A DNA stretch of 64,000 bases from Bacteroidetes bacterium GWF2_35_48 (GTDB taxonomy: Bacteria; Bacteroidota; Bacteroidia; Bacteroidales; GWF2-35-48): contig MEOG01000008.1 of NCBI GenBank assembly GCA_001769125.1, positions 1 through 64,000 on the forward strand, given 5' to 3'. Position numbers and translations under genes: made by a program. The notes under the pieces were generated by a model. That model was not told the DNA's origin. It saw only the letters and a list, made by a program, of their open reading frames with translations, and searched no databases. Of this stretch, positions 18,101 to 26,957 are shown piece after piece (position 1 is the first letter of the stretch; each line of letters opens with the position of its first letter).

Positions 18101-19925
18101 TACCCGCTACAGCAGCTTTTGTTGTTGTGCCAGATAATACGCCTGTTCCGCTTGCCTTTGAAATAATAATATCTCCTGTAAAACTTGCATCAACTGTATT
18201 GTCTGCTTTACGAGCTTCTACAGTAAAGGATATAAGATTTGTTGAGGTAGCTCCGGTTGCAGGTACTGTAACAAATGCTAATTGAGAAGCAACATTCGGA
18301 GATATTACAATGTTTCCGCTTGTAACCCCAGTAAGAGTTCCGGAAGCTGCAGAAATCGTATAGGTATCAGCAGCGTCAAACTGAATATCTTCAAAGCTAA
18401 TAACTCCTCCAACAGCAGCTTTTGTAAGAGTGCCGGAAATAGCACCGACTCCAGAAGTTTTTGAAATAATAATATCTGATGTATACATGGCATCAATACT
18501 ATTGTCACTCTTTCTTGCTTCAACAGTGAAAGCTGTTAAATTTACTCCCGTTAATCCTGTTGCTGATACTCCTGTAAATGTAAGTTGCGTGGCATTTTCA
18601 GATACAATTATTATATCTTCACTGGTAGCCGGAGTAAGCGCGCCGGAGCTGGCTGTAATCGTAAATGTGTTGTATGCGTCAAACTGAATATTGCTAAAAG
18701 TAGCAACGCCTGCAACCGCAGCAACAGTTGTTGTCCCAGTTAAATTTCCGATTCCGCTTGCTATAGTTAAAATAATATCAGCAGTATAATTAATGTCAAC
18801 AGAATTGTCGAATTTTCTTGCTTCGACAGTAAAAGTGGTAAGGTTTTGATTTTGGATTCCGCTTGTTGGCATTGTAACCAAAGCTAAATGTGTAGCATTA
18901 GCAGGCGCATCGGTAATAACAATGTCTGCGCTCGTTGCTGCAGTTAAAGTTCCTGATGTAGCGCCAATAACATAGGTACTAGCAGCATCAAATTGAATAT
19001 CATTAAATGTTGCAACACCATTGACGGCTGCGTTGGTTAATGTACCAGTAATTGCGCCCGATCCAGTTGTTTTTGCAATTGTAATATCTGCTGAATAATC
19101 AGTATCCACGCCATTACTGGCATTTCTTGCTTCAACAGTAAAACTTGTTAAGGAATTGCTTGTAAATCCTGTAGCGGGGACATCAACAAATGATAGTTGT
19201 GTGGCGGGAAGTGATGCTGTTATTGTAAATAAATAAACAGGAAAAGTAAGAGGTCCGGTATTGTCTTTATAGTATTTATCAATCCCATTATTAAACAATG
19301 CCAGCAATTCTATTTTGCTTCCAGATAATGTCAATTCTGTAATAGCTGTCGTTCCGTTTGCAAAATAGGCATTGTCGGTTTCGGTAGTAGATGTTGTCAT
19401 ATAGCAACTAGCATTCGCTAATGCAGCGGGGAGAAATGATTGATTCGATGTAGGTATTCCAGTTGAAATAAAATTTTCAAGAGAAAAAGCATAAATGAAA
19501 TTTACATCATCATCAGTAGTAGGTCTGCTTGCCCAGTCTCCCTTAAAGGCAATAAGCTGATCTCCGCTTGCAGCTAAATTAAAATTTGTTGTGGCAGTTA
19601 CTGTCCCATTTGACACTGTTGCATCTGTGAAATCGGATGCTCCCTGTACAAAACTTACAGTTGATCCCGCTGTAATAGCCGGACTAACAGTCCACGTTAC
19701 ATATCCCTCCGTTGTTGCGAAAGCAGTACCATTCCATGCATTATCTGTAAATGTAATTACAGTTCCCTGCGGAATATCTTCCAAGGCTACCACAATAAAA
19801 GATTTCGGAGCATCTGTATTAACTCCAATGATTGCAAGACTACCTGCTGTTTGTGAAAATAAACTTTCACCAAATCCTGTTAATAAAACAAGACTAATTA
19901 ATAATTGTACAAAATTCTTTCTCAT
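12141..19925 (-). CDS. Giant repeat-rich T9SS type A surface protein
   Basis: A 2594-residue secreted protein. In order it has a signal peptide (cleavage near SLFSQ); an N-terminal domain of about 210 residues (ITFTDNAWNGTAF, then AASGDQLIAFKGDW); nine copies of a roughly 100-residue Ig-like module (SFTVEAR...NGVATFDDIQFDAA...); six copies of a second beta module (LVITSVNNG...FSITV...TLSGTLTGTI...); three copies of a roughly 150-residue module (PTGWY, YYLKGNSLNGAYNFD, RFVKFIYT, NIAIDD) between them; and a unique stretch of about 250 residues in the middle. It ends with a type A sorting domain (YPNPAKSVLYI, ending FVKKFIKQ). The T9SS would export it and anchor it to the cell surface. An adhesin or matrix role is inferred from the module type. 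It stands alone with its own promoter and terminator. Confidence 0.88.
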   Translation of the reverse strand: MRKNFVQLLISLVLLTGFGESLFSQTAGSLAIIGVNTDAPKSFIVVALEDIPQGTVITFTDNAWNGTAFATTEGYVTWTVSPAITAGSTVSFVQGASDFTDATVSNGTVTATTNFNLAASGDQLIAFKGDWASRPTTDDDVNFIYAFSLENFISTGIPTSNQSFLPAALANASCYMTTSTTETDNAYFANGTTAITELTLSGSKIELLALFNNGIDKYYKDNTGPLTFPVYLFTITASLPATQLSFVDVPATGFTSNSLTSFTVEARNASNGVDTDYSADITIAKTTGSGAITGTLTNAAVNGVATFNDIQFDAASTYVIGATSGTLTAATSADIVITDAPANATHLALVTMPTSGIQNQNLTTFTVEARKFDNSVDINYTADIILTIASGIGNLTGTTTVAAVAGVATFSNIQFDAYNTFTITASSGALTPATSEDIIIVSENATQLTFTGVSATGLTGVNLTAFTVEARKSDNSIDAMYTSDIIISKTSGVGAISGTLTKAAVGGVISFEDIQFDAADTYTISAASGTLTGVTSGNIVISPNVASQLAFVTVPATGATSTNLISFTVEARKADNTVDASFTGDIIISKASGTGVLSGTTTKAAVAGIATFDDLQFDAAGTYTIAAASGVLTGATSGNIVISDPLIATTIPTTYDWLTSTSLPTGWYSFGMGTPYTTTGNYNIAPDAGKFDNTGDNLIVCFNSAADSVIYYLKGQTISGAYLFDVLESVDNTTYTNVINHSESNEPLLNTGFVKYAAKLLPASRYVKFIFTNKATGNVAIDDVTLTAPLDPADHISIVNFPTTGFTSQAIGSFTVHALRTDNSIDNTFVGNATISIASGTGNIGGTLTQAFVNGVATFNDIAFDAAGTYTVYADAGAFTQITSTNIIISDPSANATQLVFVGVPATGYTNQNLASFTVEARKNDNSLDLNYTENITVAIATGTGVLTGTLTVAAVSGVATFGNLQFDAASTYTITATSGTLPVITSGDIVISVPLLPANHLAYVNLPATGATGDALTAFTVEAQRPDNSVDTDYATDITIAKVSGFGAISGALTQTPVNGVATFTDIAFDAADTYIISATSGILTVINSTDIVVSDPVYVPTKLVITSVNNSADLYAATPFLITIQTQDNAGHIANVTEDKLVTLSLVTGTGNGTLSGTLTGTILNGENSVTVTGISYSLPQSGVKIKAVSTGLANDTTDALLINAQEAVLPTTYAWDASTVYPTGWYALGLGSYTTGNIAANSGRIDDTGDYLLISFDSEPDSAIYYLKGNSLNGAYNFDVLESVDNITYISAFSHTSTENIISNSVYTKYAVSLLPASRFVKFVYTLKDAGNIAIDDITITKQTYPVSLYVAPVNNGNDVFINSAFTLDVYAVDGNNIPAEVTQDTEISLALTNGTGTLGGTLTGTILQGTSHVELTGLTLNVAETGVVVGASVTSGDALTADNSDAFEVLGLASKLELINVPVAGNPNIVLPAFEVRALRDNNSVDTYYTGDITIAVNQGTGIMTGTLTKAAVAGIATFDDIQFDANDTYKIEASATNLTSDISDDILISDQALPAIKLAVTVINEGLPVYKNTAFSLTVEARNINNIATNVTADTEIEIVLATGTGTLTGMVSGIILTGTNSLIINNILYNIAEDISLTVNRTSGDVLASATSNIFTMNDVASMLEFVNCPATGFTNTPLASFEVHAKTSGGITDVTFNGTITLELYSYDAPGTPVIGGTLIKNAVNGIATFDDITYSSIEGFIMSASSTGLTDGISPSIYIYGIPAISEIYMPQYIQGASVSGINNGRTPAACFLKIENLMPATTYRYINRVDTSATSTDALTVAGIPIFINQSGNFARVQTPSLATAGSFGTFTTNIEGSYSGWFIIEPTGNARFTPGNNLYTKIFLNDGNNGTSVAHALISPSSMKAINYGTGTTNAGTGLWSISQASPKNFVLVYDETTGSSIPIAIGVIESDGALAQTTYPDFYENNETSDGFWGVIIPNENPNGIRRIEQRSLADASLIGCAIDADGVWSTGAVNTVNPAIGVTALQIDAVDAPLINCIIPVPTALSITSINNGNPVYAGLPFSITVSSIDVNGDIAAATSPVFVTLSLNTGSGNLGGTLIGTININEHTITFTGLTYSIEETGVSIIASELSSALLSDTSELFNVLAVPPQPEALVITSVNNGNDVFVNTPFSVTVGIVDIQDQPTVSLMNTDFTLSMSQGSGLLSGTITVTIPAGSSSVTINGLSYNIAETNVQIQAVDDATTLTNGYSPLFDVIAVPSKLVITSVNNGTNPYAATPFDVVVESWDDNGPALVATNTTITLSKASGTGILGGTLTGIINAGSNSVTISGVTYNTAEPGVSIIAATTGLIADTSDLFNVNLQQAQLPTSYAWDTGTVYPTGWYNFGLGFYTTGNLAANSGRFDNTGDNFFVYYDTVASFCEYYLKGNSLSGAYQFDLMESADGITYSSLFTHTDTQNSLTNSYQYFTSVPASTTRYLKFIYTLKVGGNIAIDDVLIDIDTRVSSLEAQEISIYPNPAKSVLYINNAQNSSIVITDMVGKIISNQISEKENLSLNISDLAPGIYMIRFVNNNGAAFVKKFIKQ

Positions 19926-19964
19926 ATCATTTAAATTTAAAATTTCATCTTAAGATCAAGACTG

Positions 19965-19995
19965 CGAAGATAGTCAGTTTTTTAATATTAATAAA
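19965..19995 (-). promoter_or_regulatory. Predicted promoter of the giant surface-protein gene
   Basis: On the minus strand TTTA (19992-19995), 19 bases, TATCTTCG (19965-19972): one mismatch in each Bacteroidota element. It lies 40 bases before the start codon. Confidence 0.45.
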
Positions 19996-20183
19996 TTTCG
20001 CATATTGATTTTTCTCATAATAAAATAAATCAAATTCATTATTAGCCAATTAGCAACAGGTCGTGTTTATTAAAATAAGCGAGATAATAAACTGCAATTT
20101 GAATTTTGAGAAAAGCAGCAGATTGAAAATTTTCTTTTAGCCGTTTTTTACTAATTTTGCTGATAATATAAGATTTTTACAAC

Positions 20184-20678
20184 ATGAATGGCGATCCTAA
20201 ATTATACGCAATTTTAAAAGAGCTGGATATTGCTTTTGATTATTACGAACACCCGCCTGTGCCAACAGTGAAAGAAGCAGCTATCTACTGGAAAGATATG
20301 GATGCAGCGCATTGTAAAAATTTATTTTTCAGGAATCATAAAGGAAACAGGCATTATCTTGTAATTATTGAATTTTATTGCTCCCTCGATATTCATGATC
20401 TGGAAAAAAGGCTCAAACAAGGGAAACTTACCTTTGGCTCTGACAGAAGGCTGCAAGAATATCTTGGGCTTACACCCGGCTCTGTATCTCCTTTTGGACT
20501 AATCAATGATAAAACAAAACATGTGCATCTTTTCATTGATGAAAATCTCAAAACAAAAGAAAAAATGAGCTTTCATCCGAATATCAATACGGCATCTATG
20601 GTTGTTTCAAAGAATGATTTTGAAAAATTTCTGAAACACACAGGAAATACTTATGAATACATAAAATTGTACGATTAA
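20184..20678 (+). CDS. YbaK/PrdX-type aminoacyl-tRNA deacylase
   Basis: A 164-residue single-domain YbaK fold. Such stand-alone proteins hydrolyse mischarged Ala- or Cys-tRNA(Pro), acting as free editing domains of prolyl-tRNA synthetase. The signature is HCKNLFFRNHKG followed by YLVIIEF, where the lysine is the conserved active-site residue, then FGLINDKTKHVHLFIDENL. The PrdX/ProX subclass is favoured by the KNLFF..KG pattern, but specificity is not certain. A possible -7 box TAATTTTG lies at 20152-20159. It begins a short same-strand run with the next two genes. Confidence 0.85.
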   Translation: MNGDPKLYAILKELDIAFDYYEHPPVPTVKEAAIYWKDMDAAHCKNLFFRNHKGNRHYLVIIEFYCSLDIHDLEKRLKQGKLTFGSDRRLQEYLGLTPGSVSPFGLINDKTKHVHLFIDENLKTKEKMSFHPNINTASMVVSKNDFEKFLKHTGNTYEYIKLYD

Positions 20679-20698
20679 TTTATTTTATAAAAATTCTT

Positions 20699-21292
20699 AT
20701 GAAAAAAATATTCTTCTTTTTTGCAATTTCCGCAATCACAATTTTTGCATGGTCGCAAAAATGCTCCAATGTTAAAGCCGAGTATGATAATCACAAGCTT
20801 TATATTTATTTTGATCTTCAGGCAAAAGAAGGAGCGCAATGTTTTGTAAATGTATATACCTCAAAAGATAATTATAAAAATGCGCTGAAATATGTGAGTG
20901 GAGCAGTAGGGCGAAATATCAATTCAGGTGAAGGTTTGAAAATTATCTGGGACGTGAAAAAAGAATTTGAAGAAGCAGATATTACAAAATTAGATTTTAA
21001 AGTTGAAGCAAACGAATATCCTCCTGCAAATTATTTTCCTGTTTTGATTGAAGGAAAAACAAAACGCAAATCAGAAATTTCAATATTATGGCGCAGTGGT
21101 AGCTCGGGAGAAGAAATATCTCTTGAATTGTATAAAAAAGGCGCTTATGTAAAAAGTATTGTCAGCACTTTGGATTCCGGAACTTTTAAATGGATCATCC
21201 CCAAAGACATTGAAAAGGGTGAAGGTTATCAGGTAAAATACAAGAATTCTCAACGAAATGAATTATTCAGTAATTACTTTGAAATAAAGTAA
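20699..21292 (+). CDS. Exported protein with a Kre9/Knh1-like C-terminal domain
   Basis: A 197-residue protein with signal peptide (cleavage near FAWSQ). The C-terminal half (ISILWRSGSSGEEISLELY, then GTFKWIIPKDIEKGEGYQV, ending LFSNYFEIK) follows the pattern of the Ser-Thr-rich/Kre9-Knh1 beta-sandwich: W, then a glycine-rich turn, then 'G.y.W.iP..'. The N-terminal half is unassigned. It is probably periplasmic or surface-exposed; function unknown. It lies 20 bases after the deacylase gene and four bases before aroE, so it is in the same transcript. Confidence 0.7.
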   Translation: MKKIFFFFAISAITIFAWSQKCSNVKAEYDNHKLYIYFDLQAKEGAQCFVNVYTSKDNYKNALKYVSGAVGRNINSGEGLKIIWDVKKEFEEADITKLDFKVEANEYPPANYFPVLIEGKTKRKSEISILWRSGSSGEEISLELYKKGAYVKSIVSTLDSGTFKWIIPKDIEKGEGYQVKYKNSQRNELFSNYFEIK

Positions 21293-21296
21293 TATT

Positions 21297-22067
21297 TTGA
21301 AAAAAAAATCTGCTCATAGAATTTTTGGATTAATTGGAACCCCTCTCTCCCACTCTTTTTCAAAAAAATATTTTACAGAAAAATTTCTGTCTGAAAATAT
21401 TTTTGATGCAAGTTATGAGAATTTTCAAATTGACTCTTTAAACAAACTAACAGAAATTATTAATCAATATCCCACATTATCAGGACTGAACGTAACTATA
21501 CCGTACAAAAAAGAAATAATAAAACTTCTTGATTATATTGACCCCGAAGCAAAAGAAATCGGAGCTGTAAATACAATAAAAATAATTCGTGGTGAAGAAA
21601 AAATTAATCTTTATGGATATAATACAGATAGTTTTGGTTTCAAAAAAAGTCTTGATTATCTTCCAAAAAACTATTCAAAAGGTGCATTAATACTTGGAAC
21701 TGGAGGAGCATCTGCAGCAGTAGCTTTTGTTCTAAAAAAATTAAATATCCCTTATTACAAAATTTCAAGAAATCCGAATAAAGAAAAAAACATCATTCTT
21801 TATAAAGATATTTCTTCGGATCTGATTCAATCTTATCCGTTTATTATCAATACAAGCCCTGTGGGTATGTTCCCGGATATGAATGACTGCCCTGATATTC
21901 CTTATTCACTTATAAATGCTACGACAATTGCATACGACCTTATTTATAATCCTGAAGAAACATTGTTTCTGAAAAAATGCAGAGAGCAAGGTGCTTTTAC
22001 ATTCAATGGACTTGCAATGCTGAAATTACAGGCAGAAAAAGCATGGGAAATTTGGAGTGGAAATTAA
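21297..22067 (+). CDS. aroE: Shikimate dehydrogenase
   Basis: Reduces 3-dehydroshikimate to shikimate with NADPH in the aromatic amino acid pathway. Motifs: GLIGTPLSHSFS (shikimate-binding serines), LNVTIPYKKEI with the catalytic lysine, GYNTDSFGF with the catalytic aspartate, the dinucleotide loop LGTGGASAAV, NTSPVGM, and GLAMLKLQAEKAWEIW near the end. The start is TTG at 21297; an in-frame stop lies just upstream and no ATG precedes the conserved block. The length of 256 residues is normal. Confidence 0.95.
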   Translation: MKKKSAHRIFGLIGTPLSHSFSKKYFTEKFLSENIFDASYENFQIDSLNKLTEIINQYPTLSGLNVTIPYKKEIIKLLDYIDPEAKEIGAVNTIKIIRGEEKINLYGYNTDSFGFKKSLDYLPKNYSKGALILGTGGASAAVAFVLKKLNIPYYKISRNPNKEKNIILYKDISSDLIQSYPFIINTSPVGMFPDMNDCPDIPYSLINATTIAYDLIYNPEETLFLKKCREQGAFTFNGLAMLKLQAEKAWEIWSGN

Positions 22068-22162
22068 GAATTAAGAATTGAGAGTTTTTGATTATTTGAT
22101 TTGAAAATTATTCAATTTGAAAATTATTCAATAATACAGCACTACTTAAAAAGCTTGAGATA

Positions 22163-22193
22163 TTTCTGATTATTTATTTTTTTTCTACCTTTG
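22163..22193 (+). promoter_or_regulatory. Predicted promoter of the SprB-repeat protein gene
   Basis: TTTC at 22163-22166, 19 bases, TACCTTTG at 22186-22193, giving a predicted start near 22199, 22 bases before the ATG. The 153-base gap also holds short attatttgatttgaaaatt repeats. Confidence 0.5.
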
Positions 22194-22220
22194 TAAGTAC
22201 ATTCATAACCTGAAATTTTT

Positions 22221-25200
22221 ATGTTAAAATACACTTTCCTAATATCAATAGCTTTGCTATTGACTTTAAAAGGCTTTGCCGCCACAGTATCTTCAAATGC
22301 AGTAACCGGAAACTGGACAAGCGGCACTTCATGGTCGGGAGGAGTTTTACCTTCAACAAATGACACAGTTGTTATTGTTAGTGGAGCAAACATTACTTTA
22401 AATACCAATGCTATTATTTACAAAATCAAAATTAATACAGGAGGTACGCTTAACATAGGCTCTTATACACTCACACTGCAAGGTAATGCAATAAACTACG
22501 GAAGCATGTTTATCACAGGAACTTTAAACCTAAATACAGGAACCATTAATTTAACAGGCAACTGGGAATGTTATGGTGGTACTTTCAACTGTAACACCGG
22601 AACTGTTAATTTTAATGGAAATGCAGGACAGGGAATACTTGGTGGGACCAGTGTTACTTTTTTCAATCTTACCAGCAGTAATACAAACAATACAATCGGA
22701 AATGGCTTGTCCCTGCATGAAGCACATACAATTGTAAAAGGGAATATGGTTGCTAACGGAACTTTCAATAGAAACAGTAATGCGAATTATAATAATAAAA
22801 TAACTTTTGCCGGAAACACACAGCTCTCAGGAACTGTTTCTTTCTACCTTCACAATGTTGTAATTGATACACTCTGCACGTTGAATGCCGGATCCAAAAC
22901 AATTTATTTATATGGAAACTGGACAGGTAAGGGTTCTTTTATTTGCGGAACAAGTACAATCTGGTTTTCTTACGACCCCGCACACGCTACGCATCCAAAT
23001 CAGGATTTTTATCAGGCAAATCCCGATTTAAACCCCTATAATAATTTATACATAAACAAGACAACAGGTAGTGTTACACAAATTTCAGGTTATGGAAATT
23101 TATGGGGAAATCTATATGTAAATAATAATTTCACTGTTCAAAAAGGCTCGTATGATTGCGGTGGCGTGCATCGTTTGTATGTAAAAGGGAATGTGCTTGT
23201 GAACGGAACAAACGGAGGAATTTTCGTACCGAATCTTGGCAGATTACTTATGAATGGAACTTCAGCGCAAACATTAGATATGGGAGGAAGCGAATTATAT
23301 AAATTTACTATCAGCAATAATGCGGGTGTTACGCTTGCTTCGGATATGAAAATTACGAATGAGCTTAACCTGTCAGGAGGTATTATCAACACAACTTCTG
23401 CTTATGGCGTGTGGGTTTCAAATTCTGATACAGTTTCCATCGTTAGCTATAGTTCCAGCGGATTTATTGCAGGAAGATTAAGGCGCAGTGTAGTTTCCGG
23501 CATTAAAGATTATGTTTTTCCAATGGGACCGCTTAATATGGGTTCCAGCTTATACAGACCCATCACATACAAACAAACAAGTTCAGGAGGTGCAAGTGTT
23601 ATTGCAATGTATGAAGATAATATAAGCAATACAGGAACAAACAAAGCGAACTGGTATTTCAAGATTGGCTCTGATGCTGGAAACCCGAATGCGCAGGTAA
23701 AAGTAAATTACAATTTTAGTAATGATTTTCCATCAGGAACAACAGAATGCGCATTAACAGTAATGCGGGGCGATATTATTCCAACACCCGACTGGAACAC
23801 CATGCTTACAACTGTAACAGCAGCAGGAACAAGCCATATCACATCGCAATTGCCTGCTTCACTTTCTCCCTATTATTTCATTATCGGAGAAGTTGCGCCC
23901 GTAATGAGCAACACGACAATATGCAGTGGAAATACAGCAAGTCTCAGTGTTTCGTCACCAACCGGAACTACAAGTTATAACTGGTACGATGCAGCAACAG
24001 GCGGAACAGCATTAGCAACCGGAAACGCATCTTATACTACACCTGTTTTAAATACAACAACAATATACTATGTTTCGCACCAGCATGAGCTTACAGGGTG
24101 TTTCTCGCACAGGCAGCCAGTTACGGTAACTGTTAAGCAAACACCCACATCAACATTTTCATCTCCTGCACCGTCGTGTTATAATTCAAATTCTTCTGTA
24201 AGCTACACAGGCAATGCAGGAAGCAGTGCATCATACATCTGGAATTTCGGAGGCGGCACTGTAATTTCAGGATCAGGACAAGGTCCCTATTCCATCTCCT
24301 GGCCTTCTTCTCAAAGCTACACTGCTTCGTTACAGGTAACTGAAAATGGCTGTACATCTACGCTTACAACAAATACAATTGCTGTACCCGCAGAAATAAC
24401 ATTAACACCTGCTCATACAGACGCAAGTTGCGGAAATGCAAACGGGGCTGCATCTGTTACTGCAAGCGGAGGTTCCGGCGCCTATTCCTACTCATGGTCA
24501 AACGGAGGAACAAACAGCTCTATCTCAAATGTTGCAGCAGGAAATTATGGCATTACTGTAACAGATGGCAACGGATGCCAGAAATCTACAACCGTTTCAG
24601 TTAGTAATATTGGTGGGCCTTCTGCATCTGTTGTTCTTAATTCAAATGTATTATGTAATGGTGGAAATAACGGTTCAGCAACGGTTAATGCTAGCGGAAC
24701 AGGGACTATTTCTTATCTCTGGTCAACAGGAGCAACAACAGCTACAGCATCAAATCTGACAGCCGGAACGCACAGTGTTACTGTTACAGATGGGAATACG
24801 TGCACCGCATCACAATCTATTACAATTTCACAACCTTCCGCTTTATCCATTAATTTTAACGCAACAAATGCAACGTGCTACGGAGCAGCAAATGGTACTG
24901 CCAATGCTTCTGTAACAGGAGGAACCTCAGGGTATAATTACCAGTGGTCTTCAGGAGGAACATCTGCAAATATAACAGGACTCATAGCCGGAACATATTC
25001 ACTGACTGTAACAGATGCACATTCCTGCACTTCGATCAATTCGGTTGTAATTACAGAACCTGCGCAGATACAAGGAACTACAGTTATTACACCTGTTTCA
25101 TGTGCCAATGGAAATAATGGTTCAATTAATCTTAGTCCTTCCGGAGGTACTATCAGCAACGGTTATACGTATATATGGTCTAATTTCAGTCAGTCTGAAG

Positions 25201-26930
25201 ACATTCAAAATTTAATTGCAGGAACATATATTGTAACAATTTCTGATGACAATGGCTGCACAGGTCAAGCCTCAGCTACAGTTACAGAACCCTCATCTAT
25301 TGGGGCTCAATCAGCAATCGCGGACGCATCCTGCTATGGCGGAAATAATGGAGGCATCACATTAACAGTTAACGGTGGAACGCCCGGTTACACTTACCTC
25401 TGGTCGAATGGAAATACGAATCAAAACCCTTCGCCCCTTCAGGCAGGAATTTATTTTGTTACCATTACAGACGCAAATCTATGCACGCTTGTTTTCACAG
25501 ATACCGTATCAGAACCCGATTCACTCATTCTCGGATTTGCAACCAACAGCGTATTGTGCTTCGGAGCCGCTACGGGAGCCATTAATCTGAATATTCAGGG
25601 AGGAACATTACCATATACTTATAATTGGTCAACAAGTGCCACTTCCCAAAATATTTCAGGACTTGCAGCAGGTAATTATTCAGTAACAGTAACAGACGGA
25701 AACAACTGTACCAATACAGGAAGCGCAACAATCCTGCAAATTGGCGATATTGATATTACCACAACAGTAACAAATGCAAACTGCTATGGAAGTACAGACG
25801 GACAAATTACAGCATCTGCAACAGGTGGCACTCCTCCCCTGTCCTACCTCTGGTCGAATACGGCAACAAACGCAAATATTACAGGAGGAAGTGGCACGTA
25901 TACAGTTACTGTTACTGATGCAAACGGCTGTAATAATATTATGAATGCTACGATTAATCAACCATCTGAACTAATTCTCAGTCTGACAAAAACCGATGTA
26001 AACTGTTTTGGAGAAAACAACGGAACAGCTAGCGTTTCCGCTACCGGAGGCACAAGCGGCTACTCCTTTGCATGGAGCAGTGCTCCTGTACAAACAACTG
26101 CACAAGCAACAAATTTACCTGCCGGCGTAATTACCGTTACTGTTACAGATGCAAACAATTGCACAAAAACTTCTTCTGAAACAATCACACAACCCTCTGC
26201 TATAACAGCCATTATATATGCCGACAGCACAAATTGTTTCGCTTCATCGGATGGAAAAACGCACTGCATTGTTACAGGAGGAACTGCGCCTTACACGTAT
26301 TTATGGAACTCAACACCCGCGCAGACAGACACAATTGCTGAAAATCTTGTTGCCGGAATATATCTTATAACAATTACAGACAGCTATGGATGTTCTTATA
26401 CTGATACTGCAATCGTAAAAGCTCCTGAAGAAATAACGGCAAGCTATACGACAACAAAAACAAGTTGTCTGGGAAGTACAGATGGAACCGCAACAATTGT
26501 ATCTGCAGGAGGTCATGCTCCACACACTTATATTTGGAGTACAAATCCGGTTCAAACCTCAAACACTGCAATAAATCTTGCGAAAGGAAGCTATAGTGTT
26601 GCAATAACTGACAATAAAAATTGTACTGTAACTACAGAAATAATTATTGATTCAGAACCCGAAGATTGTCTTGAAATTCCTTCTGCCTTCACACCCAATG
26701 GCGATGGAAAAAATGATACATGGATTATCAAACATATAGATTTGTATCCACAGGTAAGTGTTGAAATTTTTAACAGATGGGGCGCAGCCATATTTAAGTC
26801 TACAGGCTATACAAGTCCTTGGGATGGCAAATATAATGAAAAAGATGTTAGTACAGGTTCATTTATTTATATTATCAATTTGAATAATGGAACTGAAGCT
26901 TTGAATGGAACTGTTACAATCGTGAGATAA
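22221..26930 (+). CDS. SprB-repeat surface protein with type B T9SS sorting domain
   Basis: A 1569-residue secreted protein. It has a signal peptide (cleavage near KGFAA); an N-terminal region of about 540 residues made of beta-rich repeats (NWTSGTSWSGGVLP; many GN.TGTL.. turns); an Ig-like module (ICSGNTASLSVSSPTGTTSY) and a PKD-like module; then ten SprB-type repeats of about 70 residues (pattern: ..C.G..NG.......GG...Y.Y.WS......NL.AG.Y.VTVTD.N.C). It ends with the gliding-motility C-terminal domain (PSAFTPNGDGKND, IFNRWGAAIF, SPWDGKYN). SprB repeats occur in mobile adhesins of gliding Flavobacterium. Motility in this organism cannot be concluded from the domain alone. Its downstream neighbour is convergent nadD, so no PorP/SprF partner is adjacent. 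Confidence 0.9.
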   Translation: MLKYTFLISIALLLTLKGFAATVSSNAVTGNWTSGTSWSGGVLPSTNDTVVIVSGANITLNTNAIIYKIKINTGGTLNIGSYTLTLQGNAINYGSMFITGTLNLNTGTINLTGNWECYGGTFNCNTGTVNFNGNAGQGILGGTSVTFFNLTSSNTNNTIGNGLSLHEAHTIVKGNMVANGTFNRNSNANYNNKITFAGNTQLSGTVSFYLHNVVIDTLCTLNAGSKTIYLYGNWTGKGSFICGTSTIWFSYDPAHATHPNQDFYQANPDLNPYNNLYINKTTGSVTQISGYGNLWGNLYVNNNFTVQKGSYDCGGVHRLYVKGNVLVNGTNGGIFVPNLGRLLMNGTSAQTLDMGGSELYKFTISNNAGVTLASDMKITNELNLSGGIINTTSAYGVWVSNSDTVSIVSYSSSGFIAGRLRRSVVSGIKDYVFPMGPLNMGSSLYRPITYKQTSSGGASVIAMYEDNISNTGTNKANWYFKIGSDAGNPNAQVKVNYNFSNDFPSGTTECALTVMRGDIIPTPDWNTMLTTVTAAGTSHITSQLPASLSPYYFIIGEVAPVMSNTTICSGNTASLSVSSPTGTTSYNWYDAATGGTALATGNASYTTPVLNTTTIYYVSHQHELTGCFSHRQPVTVTVKQTPTSTFSSPAPSCYNSNSSVSYTGNAGSSASYIWNFGGGTVISGSGQGPYSISWPSSQSYTASLQVTENGCTSTLTTNTIAVPAEITLTPAHTDASCGNANGAASVTASGGSGAYSYSWSNGGTNSSISNVAAGNYGITVTDGNGCQKSTTVSVSNIGGPSASVVLNSNVLCNGGNNGSATVNASGTGTISYLWSTGATTATASNLTAGTHSVTVTDGNTCTASQSITISQPSALSINFNATNATCYGAANGTANASVTGGTSGYNYQWSSGGTSANITGLIAGTYSLTVTDAHSCTSINSVVITEPAQIQGTTVITPVSCANGNNGSINLSPSGGTISNGYTYIWSNFSQSEDIQNLIAGTYIVTISDDNGCTGQASATVTEPSSIGAQSAIADASCYGGNNGGITLTVNGGTPGYTYLWSNGNTNQNPSPLQAGIYFVTITDANLCTLVFTDTVSEPDSLILGFATNSVLCFGAATGAINLNIQGGTLPYTYNWSTSATSQNISGLAAGNYSVTVTDGNNCTNTGSATILQIGDIDITTTVTNANCYGSTDGQITASATGGTPPLSYLWSNTATNANITGGSGTYTVTVTDANGCNNIMNATINQPSELILSLTKTDVNCFGENNGTASVSATGGTSGYSFAWSSAPVQTTAQATNLPAGVITVTVTDANNCTKTSSETITQPSAITAIIYADSTNCFASSDGKTHCIVTGGTAPYTYLWNSTPAQTDTIAENLVAGIYLITITDSYGCSYTDTAIVKAPEEITASYTTTKTSCLGSTDGTATIVSAGGHAPHTYIWSTNPVQTSNTAINLAKGSYSVAITDNKNCTVTTEIIIDSEPEDCLEIPSAFTPNGDGKNDTWIIKHIDLYPQVSVEIFNRWGAAIFKSTGYTSPWDGKYNEKDVSTGSFIYIINLNNGTEALNGTVTIVR

Positions 26931-26957
26931 AAAAACTTATATCTATTTTTCAAGCAT

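Noticed and set aside
12141-19925. Many antisense frames across the giant repeat gene
   Set aside because: Threonine/alanine-rich beta repeats have few stops on the opposite strand; these frames have no start signals or family features.
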